A stretch of 64,000 nt of DNA, from assembly GCF_001456025.1 (NCBI RefSeq), contig NZ_LMTZ01000098.1:62001-126000 (forward strand), in the 5' to 3' direction. Under the pieces are notes generated by a model. The model had not been told where the DNA came from. It searched no databases and saw only the letters and a program-made list of their open reading frames with translations. Shown piece after piece: positions 24,915-33,848 of the stretch. This DNA is from Mastigocoleus testarum BC008 (GTDB lineage: Bacteria; Cyanobacteriota; Cyanobacteriia; Cyanobacteriales; Nostocaceae). How positions within the stretch are numbered: position 1 is the stretch's first letter; the number at the start of each line of letters is the position of its first letter. The position numbers were made by a program, and so were the translations under genes.

Positions 24915-26669
24915 TCACTGAGAATTACGCTTACAAGGTTGTATTTGATCCCAAAAAACCCAACCCTGAGTACCATCAGTAAGTTTGACTTGTACAAAGT
25001 CTCCTTGAACTTGCATGAACATTACTTTATCACCTTCGGATAACTGTTTGAATCCATCAACTTCGGTATGGGGTTGGGGACGTAGTTTGATAGAGAATTT
25101 ACCTCCAGTAGGTGCAACCACACGACACATATACCATTGTCGGGAGATCGAATTTTGTTTTGCCAAATTGCGTTCGAAACTCTCTGCTCGGAATAAGCCT
25201 AATAGCGCAATAGCACTAGCGATTGCAACACCCCCAGCACCTGTCAGAAATTTGATTTTCCCGAACAAAAACTGTATTAACCAATTATTTGGCAGTAAAA
25301 ATGCTTTATCAATTGGCGACTGGTTGCTAACTTTTTGTGGAGGTAAAGTTTTAGCTACCGGTTCTTCTTGGGTGGAAACAAATTCTTCTTGCTTTTGCTC
25401 TATTTCTGTTTCTATGTGTGATGGATCTGCTTCTGGCTGTATAAGAAACGAATTGGGTCTGTTGGGAAAACGTTTTAAAGTAATAGCATCGACCTTGAGA
25501 TTTTGTCTTCCCAAACGCACGCAACTTCCTTCTGTTAGAGGTATCTCTCCTGCTAATAATAACTGTCCATCAATAACTGGTGGGTTTGTTTGACGTAAAT
25601 TCCGCAGAAAAAATTGCTGTTTTTGAGAATGGAAAAAGATTTCTGCATGTACCCCTGATACGGTAGGCTCAGAAAGGACAATGTCACATTCGTGGGAATT
25701 ACGACCGATACGAATTTTTCCTGGTTGCTTGCTATCCTGATTTTCCAAGATTAAGCAGCTCTTTTCTGCCTGAGATTCTTCCCATCCCAACTTTAGTTCG
25801 TACAGACTACTAGCTGCAAGCGCTTTTTCTAGGTGGTTTCTACTTTGAAAATCTTCTAGCTTTCTGAGTGCTTCCAAGACTTCAGTTACTTTCTGATAAC
25901 GTTCTTTGAAATGGTAACGTGTCATCTTGGTCAGTATTTCAGCTAAGTCAGGACTTACTGAAGTTAAATGTTGCCAAAGTATTTCTCCCGTATTTGGATC
26001 GTCTTCTAACTCCCCCGGATATAGTCCTGTCAAAGCTTGAACAGCTATCATTCCTAAGGCATAGATATCGCTACTAGAACGAGGTAAACGCCGAATTTGC
26101 TCGGAAGGCATGTAACCAGGAGTACCCACACTGATAGTTACTCTTGGTTGTCTGTAAATAGAAGTTTGACTTTGTATTTGCTTAATTGCTCCAAAATCAA
26201 TTAGTACTATTTTTTTGTCAGATGAACGACGGATTAAATTTGCCGGTTTGAGATCTCGATGAATAACTCCTTGAGAATGGACAAATTCCAAAATTTCTAG
26301 AATTTCTACGAGCATTTCAATAATTTCGCCCTCTGTCCATCTCAGCCCTTTTGGTAATTCTAAATTTAGGGTATGTCCTGGGATAAATTCTTGTACTAAG
26401 TAAAACTGTTGCTCTTCTTCAAAATAATCTAATAGTTTGGGTATCCGGTCATGACTTCCTAATTTTTCTAATGTATCTGCTTCCTTTTCAAATAGAATTC
26501 TGGAAGTTTCTAAAACTTTAGATTCGGTACTAGAGGGTTTAAGATGTTTCAGGACACACCGAGGATTACCGGATAAAAGAGTATCTTCTACAAGATAAGT
26601 TTGTCCAAAGCCTCCCGAACCCAAGACTTTAATGACTTTATAATGTCCTGCTACTAAATTACCTATCAT
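24915..26669 (-). CDS. Ser/Thr protein kinase with FHA and SH3-like domains
   Basis: A eukaryotic-type kinase domain fills residues about 9-270: glycine loop GSGGFG (17-22), Lys41, catalytic HRDLKPANL near 137, and DFG in LIDFGAIKQ. An FHA domain follows (about 318-385; IRIGRNSHECDIVLSEPTVSGVHAEI), then a Pro/Glu-rich linker, one membrane segment (about 470-492) and a C-terminal SH3-like domain (about 505-580) with DGTQGWVFWDQIQ. The topology suggests a cytoplasmic kinase/FHA and an extracytoplasmic SH3-like sensor. The FHA part probably binds phosphothreonine, perhaps on the kinase itself. It is divergent from the propeller gene across a 960-nt spacer. Confidence 0.92.
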   Translation of the reverse strand: MIGNLVAGHYKVIKVLGSGGFGQTYLVEDTLLSGNPRCVLKHLKPSSTESKVLETSRILFEKEADTLEKLGSHDRIPKLLDYFEEEQQFYLVQEFIPGHTLNLELPKGLRWTEGEIIEMLVEILEILEFVHSQGVIHRDLKPANLIRRSSDKKIVLIDFGAIKQIQSQTSIYRQPRVTISVGTPGYMPSEQIRRLPRSSSDIYALGMIAVQALTGLYPGELEDDPNTGEILWQHLTSVSPDLAEILTKMTRYHFKERYQKVTEVLEALRKLEDFQSRNHLEKALAASSLYELKLGWEESQAEKSCLILENQDSKQPGKIRIGRNSHECDIVLSEPTVSGVHAEIFFHSQKQQFFLRNLRQTNPPVIDGQLLLAGEIPLTEGSCVRLGRQNLKVDAITLKRFPNRPNSFLIQPEADPSHIETEIEQKQEEFVSTQEEPVAKTLPPQKVSNQSPIDKAFLLPNNWLIQFLFGKIKFLTGAGGVAIASAIALLGLFRAESFERNLAKQNSISRQWYMCRVVAPTGGKFSIKLRPQPHTEVDGFKQLSEGDKVMFMQVQGDFVQVKLTDGTQGWVFWDQIQPCKRNSQ

Positions 26670-27631
26670 ATTCTGATGGTGATGTTTTAAATATTGCTAT
26701 TTCGAGATAGATGTCCAGTACTAGAAGTTTATTTTAACTAGTTATTTTGACAACATACCTAACTGACAAATAATAACTTTTAGTTAGTTTGTAATTCAGT
26801 TTAAACATTAAATAAAAATGAGTGCGATAAATATTATCTTAGATACACCAACTAGTAAATCAATAGCAAACCTAGAAAATCATTGTTGCCATTTTGGCAA
26901 TTATTTATAAGGTTATACTATCTATTTTTTGGATAAGATTATTTATCCAGTTACATTTATGGCACATTTTTTAGGAGATGTCAGCTTTAGATTATTACTG
27001 ACGATAAAAATTTATAAAAAAAATCGTAAAGCTTTATTCGTCGTGAATGGCTATAGCTTAAACTTAATTGCAAGGGAATATATACACAATTTGTGTTTAT
27101 AGTAAACATTTTTAATACTGATGAAGAAGCGAGACTATAAAGGCCAATATAAATATAAATATCAACATCTATCTATTATGAGTTTTATATTACGAATATA
27201 ATCAAAATTTAGATAATTACTAGATATAAAATATACATTTTTTGTATTTTCAATCTAATTATTTACCAAATCAACAAAAATAGTTGTACGCGAAATAGAT
27301 GATATATTTGCTCTTTCATATATTTAAGTCGCTTAATTTATAACAAAAAAATTAATATTAGTTTTATAAACAAATACTTATATTGATAGTTTGTAAAAAG
27401 CAAGACTGTTAAAACGTAATGCCAGTTACTATTTATTGCTGTTATATCCGAATGTTTTAGTAAATGTTTTAGTAAAAGATTTATGCCTGACTTTTGTGCT
27501 CAAAGTATGCTAAGACATAAAAGTTCTACTGATTAAGTTTATAAAACTGCAAACTCGGGGAACACTGAGATTAACCTTAAACCTGCAAAGGGTAATTGGT
27601 AATAGAAAATCTCTCCCAAGGAAATTGAGAC
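26670..27631. other. 962-nt spacer between divergent kinase and propeller genes
   Basis: A very AT-rich spacer, the longest in the window. It must hold the promoters of both flanking divergent genes. No ORF, tRNA or clear hairpin was found by eye. Small ORFs such as one at 27121 look random. Confidence 0.5.
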
Positions 27632-28801
27632 GTGATAATGCTACGTGGGTTTACTTCTCTGGTATTAGCTTGTACTGTTTTCGGACTAATCGCTGTCCCA
27701 AATGCTAGTAATGCTGTTGTATCTAAACAAGATGAACAAGAAAAATACCCAACTGAAAGTTCTCAGCAAACAATTCTGGCTGAAAACTATCTTGAAAAAT
27801 ATCTTGAAAACTACAAATCTGTAGGTGTTGACTCCTCTGAGTTAACCCCTACGTATCCAGCAACGACGCCACCACCTGGAGTAAAGCCCCTACCAAATCA
27901 ACGAATATTGCAAGACAATCATAAAGATGTAGATTATCGCGTTCATGCTTTACAAAAAGATTATCTAGGTCATCTATGGGTAGGTTCTGGAAGAGGTCTC
28001 ACGCGCATAGATCCGAACACTGGAGATATTTTAGCTCGTGTCAATTTGCCAAGCCTTGCAATTGGCGCTTTAGCAGAAGATAAAGTTGGACGTATATGGG
28101 TAGGAACCTATGCTGGGTTAAAACGAGTAGACCCCCGCAGCAGTGAAATTACAGCACAAAATTTATTTTTACCTTCTAAAAGGGTTTTGTCTTTACAACT
28201 CGACCAACGGGGCTATTTATGGGTTGGAACTGATAATGGATTAGCTTTGGTCAGTCCCGACAAAGGTTTAATTATGACGACCTTAAAAAAATTACCGGGA
28301 GTTAGCGCCAATAGCATGACCCTCGATGCAGATGGTCAGCTTTGGGTTGGAACTTTAGAAGGTCTGGTACGGGTAAATACAGCCAGCGCTTTTGTGATGA
28401 AACATATTAATAATTTACCCGGTACAACCGTACAAGCCCTCGCGATCGATTCCAAAGGTCTAATTTGGGCGGGAATGGCAAACAATTTACTGGTAATCAA
28501 CCCTAAAAATGGCACAATACTCAGATCTGTAACTCGGTTGCGGGGTAAAGATGTGAGATCGATTAAGTTTGCTCGAGATGGTAGCGTTTGGGTTGGAACT
28601 AGAAATGGTTTACTCAGATTAAATCCCCACAACGGAGCGGTATTGGATCAAGTTGCGGGATTACCATCCAGTCGAGTTATGTCCATTGCACCCGACGTAG
28701 GAAATAAATTATGGGTTGGTACTAGTGAAGGTTTAGCTTGGCTAATGCCAAATATGGAAAGAGCACAACCTCATTTTGCATTTGGTCGAGATGTTGAGTA
28801 A
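27632..28801 (+). CDS. Exported seven-repeat beta-propeller protein
   Basis: The 389-residue protein opens with a signal peptide (hydrophobic core about residues 8-25, ending near ASNA) and a Pro/Thr-rich linker. Seven copies of a propeller motif follow (LWVG or IWVGT, then GL..(V/I)(D/N)P), from about residue 105 to 375, enough for one closed seven-bladed propeller. The repeats match the two-component-regulator propeller (Reg_prop) type, normally the periplasmic sensor part of hybrid kinases. Here it stands alone as a secreted or periplasmic protein. The GTG at 27632 has AAGGAAA about 8 nt upstream; an ATG two codons later is the alternative. Its neighbour downstream is the WD40 kinase, same strand, after 248 nt. 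Confidence 0.87.
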   Translation: MIMLRGFTSLVLACTVFGLIAVPNASNAVVSKQDEQEKYPTESSQQTILAENYLEKYLENYKSVGVDSSELTPTYPATTPPPGVKPLPNQRILQDNHKDVDYRVHALQKDYLGHLWVGSGRGLTRIDPNTGDILARVNLPSLAIGALAEDKVGRIWVGTYAGLKRVDPRSSEITAQNLFLPSKRVLSLQLDQRGYLWVGTDNGLALVSPDKGLIMTTLKKLPGVSANSMTLDADGQLWVGTLEGLVRVNTASAFVMKHINNLPGTTVQALAIDSKGLIWAGMANNLLVINPKNGTILRSVTRLRGKDVRSIKFARDGSVWVGTRNGLLRLNPHNGAVLDQVAGLPSSRVMSIAPDVGNKLWVGTSEGLAWLMPNMERAQPHFAFGRDVE

Positions 28802-29049
28802 TTAGTAATGACCTGTCAAAGATATAAATAATTTTGTTTGCCAAATAAAAGGACAAGATTAGAAGTCAAAATTTAAATTTCTGCAGAGAATATATGACAA
28901 ATGGCGGATGACAATTACACATGCAGCAGTGAACATTGCACATGCAACCTCACAGACATCTGATATTTGTGAACATTTTGCAGAACTCTCTTGCAAAGGG
29001 GTGAAGTTCCGCAGATAATTAGGTGTATCCACGCAAATTAATTGCAGTG

Positions 29050-31314
29050 ATGCTCTGCTGTCTTAATCCTGCCTGTAAAAATCCCTCCCACCCTGATGAC
29101 ACTAACTTTTGTAGTAATTGTGGTACCCCACTGTTGCTGCTGAGAAATCGCTATCATCCAATCAAATTAATAGGTGCTGGAGGATTTGGAAGAACTTATC
29201 TAGCAGAAGATATTGATAAGCTCAATGAAAAATGTGTTATTAAACAATTTGCCCGTCAAACACGTGGAACTTATGCTCTAAAAAAGGCAAAAGATTTATT
29301 TGAGCAAGAAGCTAGACAGTTACAAAAATTAGGAGAGTATCCACAAATACCAAGATTGCTCGCTTATTTTGAAGACAATTCTTGTCTATATATGGTGCAA
29401 GAGTTTATCGATGGGGAGAATTTACTTTCTGAATTGAAACAAGAAGGAATTTTTGGCGAGCAAAAAATTAGAGATTTACTACAGGACCTCTTAAATATTC
29501 TCCAAATAGTTCACGAACATAAAATTGTTCATCGGGATATTAAGCCAGATAATATAGTCCGTCGTTCTAGCGATCGCAAGCTGGTGCTGATAGATTTTGG
29601 TGCTTCTAAGCAATTAATGACCACAGTGATGCCAGAACATGGAACAGCTATCGGATCTATGGGTTATGTTCCCATGGAACAGATAGAAGCTGGTGAGGCT
29701 TATCCTGCAAGCGACTTATACAGTTTGGGTGCTACTTGTTTTCATCTTTTAAGTGGAATTTTACCTTGGGAAGCTTGGAAGAGAGAAGGTTATAGCTGGG
29801 TAAAATGTTGGCGGAAATATTTACAACAACCTTTAAGTCAAGAGTTGGGATTATTTATCGATAAGTTGCTTCGGCAAAACTACAAACAGCGCTATCAATC
29901 AGCCGAAATTGCTTTACAGGAATTAATTAAGCTCCCATTGAACTCCAGTCAACCAGGGGAATTTTTCTTTTCCGGAAATCAACCTTACTTGTCTCAAGAA
30001 TCTTCACAAGAATCTGTAACGCGTACCCTTGAACCTTCATACGTCAATTCAAACTCAATTAATTCAAACTCAATTAATTCAAACTCAATTAATTCAAACT
30101 CAATTAATTCAAACTCAATTAATCCAAACAGCATAAGTTCGCCTTCATTACAACCAGGAATCCCCACTCGGGAAATTATTTCTCCAAGCAACTTTCAAAG
30201 TATGCTTTCATCATCACTTCTGGAAGCACCTGCAGCCGTATCAACCAGCAATAATTTGCCATCCCTCCATTCTCTTGCCTTACCAAAACAAAGTAGTAAA
30301 GTTAAACAAGGACTGACTGTAGTTGGAATTTTTATACTCTTGAGTTTGGGGATATATGGTATTTGGAGCAAGAATAAAGAAACTTCTCCCTCTGTGCAAA
30401 AAGCTGAAACATCACTATCCTCAACTGTCCCTTCAGAGGAAATAGTTCTAGTTAAGACTCTTACCGGACATGATAGTCGCATCAAATCCATGGTGATTAG
30501 TCCCGACAGTGAAACATTAATCAGTGCTAGTACTGATAATACTATCCATATCTGGCACATACCTACAGGTAAGTTGGAAAAGAAAATTGCCAATCGTAAT
30601 AGTCATGTGAGATCTATCGCAATCAGCCCTGATGGTAATACTTTAGTCAGTGCTCATGATGACAATAAAATTGACATTTGGTATTTACCTACTGGTAAAT
30701 TAGTAACGAGTCTCAATGGTCACAATAGTGATATCTTTTCCGTTATTATTAGTGAAGATGGTAGGACTTTAGCGAGTGGAAGCGAAAATGATATCAAAGT
30801 TTGGGAACTAGCAACAGGGAAGTTACAAACTACACTTAAAGGACATTTTGCTCCTCTAAAATCAATAGCACTGAGTCCGGATGGTCAGACTATAGTAAGT
30901 GCTAGCGCAAATAAAATCAAAGTTTGGGATTTGTCAACAGGGGAGTTAAAAACTACTATTCCTCAAGAAGCTGGAATCTATTCTTTAGCGATCGCCCCGG
31001 ATAGTAGAACTTTGATAAGTGTTGATTTCAATGGTCACGTTCATCGTTGGAAGTTAAAAACAGGCGTTCTCAAACACACTCTTGCAGACCGAAGAGATAC
31101 TGTATTATCCGTATTTATTAGCCAGGATGGTAATACCCTGGTTACTGGAGGTCCCAACAACCAAATTAAGATTCGGAATTTACGGACAGGAGATTTGAGA
31201 ACTATCTCCACAGATCATCCCGATGATGTAAAGTCTGTGGCGATCGCTCCTGATGGCAAAACTCTGATTAGTGGAAACAAAGATGAAACCATCAAGATTT
31301 GGCGAATACCTTAG
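29050..31314 (+). CDS. Ser/Thr protein kinase with zinc ribbon and WD40 repeats
   Basis: The start is set at the ATG giving MLCCLNPACK, the usual opening of cyanobacterial 4-Cys kinases; a GTG nine codons earlier is also in frame. Cys4, Cys9, Cys21 and Cys24 form a zinc-ribbon-like motif. The kinase domain spans about 35-290 (GAGGFG, HRDIKPDNI near 160, DFGASKQ). A low-complexity linker contains five identical NSNSI pentads (DNA 30046-30120). One membrane helix lies at about 417-439, followed by six to seven WD40 repeats (about 460-754) with the pattern SPDGxTLxSxSxDxxIKxW. Predicted topology is a cytoplasmic kinase and an external propeller. Only 43 nt separate its stop from the convergent HEAT-repeat gene. 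Confidence 0.92.
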   Translation: MLCCLNPACKNPSHPDDTNFCSNCGTPLLLLRNRYHPIKLIGAGGFGRTYLAEDIDKLNEKCVIKQFARQTRGTYALKKAKDLFEQEARQLQKLGEYPQIPRLLAYFEDNSCLYMVQEFIDGENLLSELKQEGIFGEQKIRDLLQDLLNILQIVHEHKIVHRDIKPDNIVRRSSDRKLVLIDFGASKQLMTTVMPEHGTAIGSMGYVPMEQIEAGEAYPASDLYSLGATCFHLLSGILPWEAWKREGYSWVKCWRKYLQQPLSQELGLFIDKLLRQNYKQRYQSAEIALQELIKLPLNSSQPGEFFFSGNQPYLSQESSQESVTRTLEPSYVNSNSINSNSINSNSINSNSINSNSINPNSISSPSLQPGIPTREIISPSNFQSMLSSSLLEAPAAVSTSNNLPSLHSLALPKQSSKVKQGLTVVGIFILLSLGIYGIWSKNKETSPSVQKAETSLSSTVPSEEIVLVKTLTGHDSRIKSMVISPDSETLISASTDNTIHIWHIPTGKLEKKIANRNSHVRSIAISPDGNTLVSAHDDNKIDIWYLPTGKLVTSLNGHNSDIFSVIISEDGRTLASGSENDIKVWELATGKLQTTLKGHFAPLKSIALSPDGQTIVSASANKIKVWDLSTGELKTTIPQEAGIYSLAIAPDSRTLISVDFNGHVHRWKLKTGVLKHTLADRRDTVLSVFISQDGNTLVTGGPNNQIKIRNLRTGDLRTISTDHPDDVKSVAIAPDGKTLISGNKDETIKIWRIP
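30046..30120. repeat. 15-nt in-frame minisatellite, five perfect copies
   Basis: Five identical units AATTCAAACTCAATT start at 30046, 30061, 30076, 30091 and 30106. A decayed sixth unit follows. They encode NSNSI pentads in the linker before the membrane helix of the WD40 kinase. Confidence 0.95.
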
Positions 31315-31357
31315 GAGATTTTTTCAGAATAATATTTACCAAACTATTATCACTATA

Positions 31358-33166
31358 CTATTTATTAATACTTCCGAGCCTGCTTAGAGCGTTACGAACG
31401 CGAGCGCGCGGTTCTTTGTTAAATCGAGCATTAGGGGCTTCCATAATTCGCAAAACTTTTGTGAATTCTGCGATCGCTTGTTGGCGCTGCTGAGTTGGAA
31501 GATTACTATTTTGCCAAGCTGTAGCCGTATCACGCGCGATTTGTCCTAGGATTGTTGCTGCATAGCCAGGTGAATGCTTCTGATTACCAGTAAGAATTGT
31601 GCGTAATTTGGGAACTAAACTCAATGCATTTGCTCCCATATTCCCAATTCCAAGAATTGCTTGATTGCGTTTGTTGTCATCTACCGAATCTAATCGTACT
31701 TTGTAATAAGGTAAGAGATAGGGAGCCGACTGAGTGCCATAATACTTTAACTGAGATAATGCCTGACGTTGCACTGAAGTCTTAGGGTATTGTAATAATC
31801 GTCCGATAACAGGTAAACCTTGATTCTGTCCGAATTGGAGTAATGCCCAATTGCTTGCCAGTTGCATCTGAGGATTATTATCTTTGAGGGCTCTTATAAG
31901 AGCACGAATAGCCCTGCGATCGTCTAATTTACCTAGTGCAATTGCAGCATTTACTCGCACTAAGTTTTCAGAATTATGAGGTGGATTGGGATATCTCGAT
32001 GGTATTAAAAACGGTGGCAAAATAGGCAGTGAAGAAAAGTAGTTTTCTTTGGTGCGTCGTAGAATATAACGCCCTCTATCTTTCAGTAATTCTACTAAAG
32101 TAGGAACTGCAGACCGAGCGTTTTCTCCCATATTACCCAGCAATTTTGCAGTTTCCAAGCGTATAATGGGTTGTGGGGCTTTTAATCCTCGAACTAATTC
32201 TGGTAATGCTCTTCTTCCTAACAGTTTTAAGCCATCGCTGGCGGCATTACGAACTACAGAATCCTCATCTTTAAGGGCTTTAAGCAACGGAGCAGCAGTG
32301 CTACTATCAGCTTCGGAACCAAAAACTTTACGCAAAAGTGACCTCGAATCTTGAAATACCCTAGCTGCACTACGGCGTAGCTTTGGATCGGGATTCTGTA
32401 TTGCTTCTAACCAATGAGATAGTAAAGGTGTGGAAGCTCCAATTTCTGCAAGCGCCCATGTAGCGTTAAGTTTTACCCAAGGGTCTGGGTCTTGCAAAGC
32501 TTCAGTTAATACAGGAGTCGCTGCTGCTCTAGTGGGTAAACCAATTTTTCCCAGGGCTGCGATCGCAGTAATCCGCAGTAGGTTTTCGGGATTTTGAGGG
32601 GGAACGGGTGGTACACGTCGTTGTATTTGGGTACCTGGTAAAACACGGGAATTTATTCGGGAAATTGGTCGGGGAGAAGGTGATAAAGGAGGTAATGCAG
32701 GTAAAACCGGTAAGTTTGAACCATACCAATTGGATGAAGTTCTAGGTGGTGATGGTACTATTGCTCTTTGAGTATTGCCGACCATCTCAACCAATGTGGG
32801 AATTGCTGGAACTGCTGCATCGGTAAGATTTCCCAAAACTTCTGCAACACCACTTTTGACTAGAGGGTCAGGGTCTGATATTGCTTTAACTAGTTCTGGC
32901 ACAATATTTTGTTTACTTTCGCTTAGTTGTCGAATGATTTTTCGACGCTTTTCGACATCAGCAGTCCGGAGTTGTTCCACTAATTCCGTAACAATAATGG
33001 ATTTTGTACTTACCCGATTCTGAGGAGATCCTGACGTGGGTGATGTTTGTGAGACAACTAGGGGTAAAAAGTTTAATTTTTTGCTGGGAACTGCAACAGA
33101 TTTCTTCTCCGTCAAAAAAGTCAAAACCGCAAACAGACTTACGGCAAAATAGATTTGAGAATTCAT
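31358..33166 (-). CDS. Exported HEAT-repeat protein
   Basis: The 602-residue protein starts with a hydrophobic signal-like segment (about residues 4-20) and has repeated helical pairs with the HEAT pattern (for example DPDPLVKSGVAEVLGNL, DPDPWVKLNATWALAEIG, DNNPQMQLASNWALLQFG). About ten repeats are visible between residues 65 and 590, interrupted by two Pro-rich loops (about 140-190 and 385-400). Such arrays are protein-binding scaffolds. With a signal peptide it should act outside the cytoplasm, where the propeller of the adjacent genes would also be. A partnership is inference only. Confidence 0.85.
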   Translation of the reverse strand: MNSQIYFAVSLFAVLTFLTEKKSVAVPSKKLNFLPLVVSQTSPTSGSPQNRVSTKSIIVTELVEQLRTADVEKRRKIIRQLSESKQNIVPELVKAISDPDPLVKSGVAEVLGNLTDAAVPAIPTLVEMVGNTQRAIVPSPPRTSSNWYGSNLPVLPALPPLSPSPRPISRINSRVLPGTQIQRRVPPVPPQNPENLLRITAIAALGKIGLPTRAAATPVLTEALQDPDPWVKLNATWALAEIGASTPLLSHWLEAIQNPDPKLRRSAARVFQDSRSLLRKVFGSEADSSTAAPLLKALKDEDSVVRNAASDGLKLLGRRALPELVRGLKAPQPIIRLETAKLLGNMGENARSAVPTLVELLKDRGRYILRRTKENYFSSLPILPPFLIPSRYPNPPHNSENLVRVNAAIALGKLDDRRAIRALIRALKDNNPQMQLASNWALLQFGQNQGLPVIGRLLQYPKTSVQRQALSQLKYYGTQSAPYLLPYYKVRLDSVDDNKRNQAILGIGNMGANALSLVPKLRTILTGNQKHSPGYAATILGQIARDTATAWQNSNLPTQQRQQAIAEFTKVLRIMEAPNARFNKEPRARVRNALSRLGSINK

Positions 33167-33848
33167 TTTATTGAACTTTGAATTTTTATAAAATTTACGA
33201 AGTATTAGTGGCTTTCAAGTATTTTAATATACTTGCACCTGCTAGTCGATTCCTTTATGTGCAACTATATCTCGCTTTCATATATCTCCTTTTTTGTCTC
33301 TATATTTAATTTATTTCGATTCTCAAAAAGAGTATTATATTTGACTTGACAAGGAAGATATATTTTCAGTTAAACAACAAAGAATAGTCACTAACATAGA
33401 TTAATTAGAAGATTTTATGGGAGCTTTGTCTTCACCAAACTTTGTTTTTTCTAAACATTTCGGATATTTCAAAATCCTCAGTAATTTCTTGTAGATAAAT
33501 AATTCAGATAAAGAAAATCCTGAGAAAAATTACAAAAAATAACTTAAAAATAATAAATCTTGGGAAACAATTTTTTTATAAACCTATATTTCTTTTAGTC
33601 CACTTAATGCTTTATATTGGGCGAGGGAGTGGTTGTGTGTTCCGTTAGGGTTTTAAATATGTAAATAAGTGCCGCGCTGCCTTTATAAAGCCATAATTTA
33701 ACACCATTATGGGTGAAACGCGGGAGATTTATTTTTATTTAAAGTTAAAATTAATCGTTTACCGCCTAATTGCAACCATTCAAGCGTAATTAAGATTAAA
33801 CTGAAAAGTCTTCATCAGGAAAAACTTTTAGCTTCACAATAAGCAATC
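33167..33848. other. 682-nt spacer upstream of serA
   Basis: AT-rich on the left (promoter side of the HEAT gene). The right part contains a nested inverted-repeat element at 33672-33723, about 125 nt before serA. No gene is recognised; a 25-codon ORF at 33417 has no supporting features. Confidence 0.55.
33672..33723 (+). promoter_or_regulatory. Nested hairpin element upstream of serA
   Basis: An outer stem CCGCG (33672-33676) with CGCGG (33719-33723) encloses the palindrome CTTTATAAAG (33681-33690) and a perfect 7-bp hairpin CCATAAT (33691-33697) with ATTATGG (33706-33712). This is a three-part fold in a region that is otherwise AT-rich. It may be a 5' leader structure, an operator or a small mobile repeat; it matches no riboswitch that I know. 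Confidence 0.45.
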
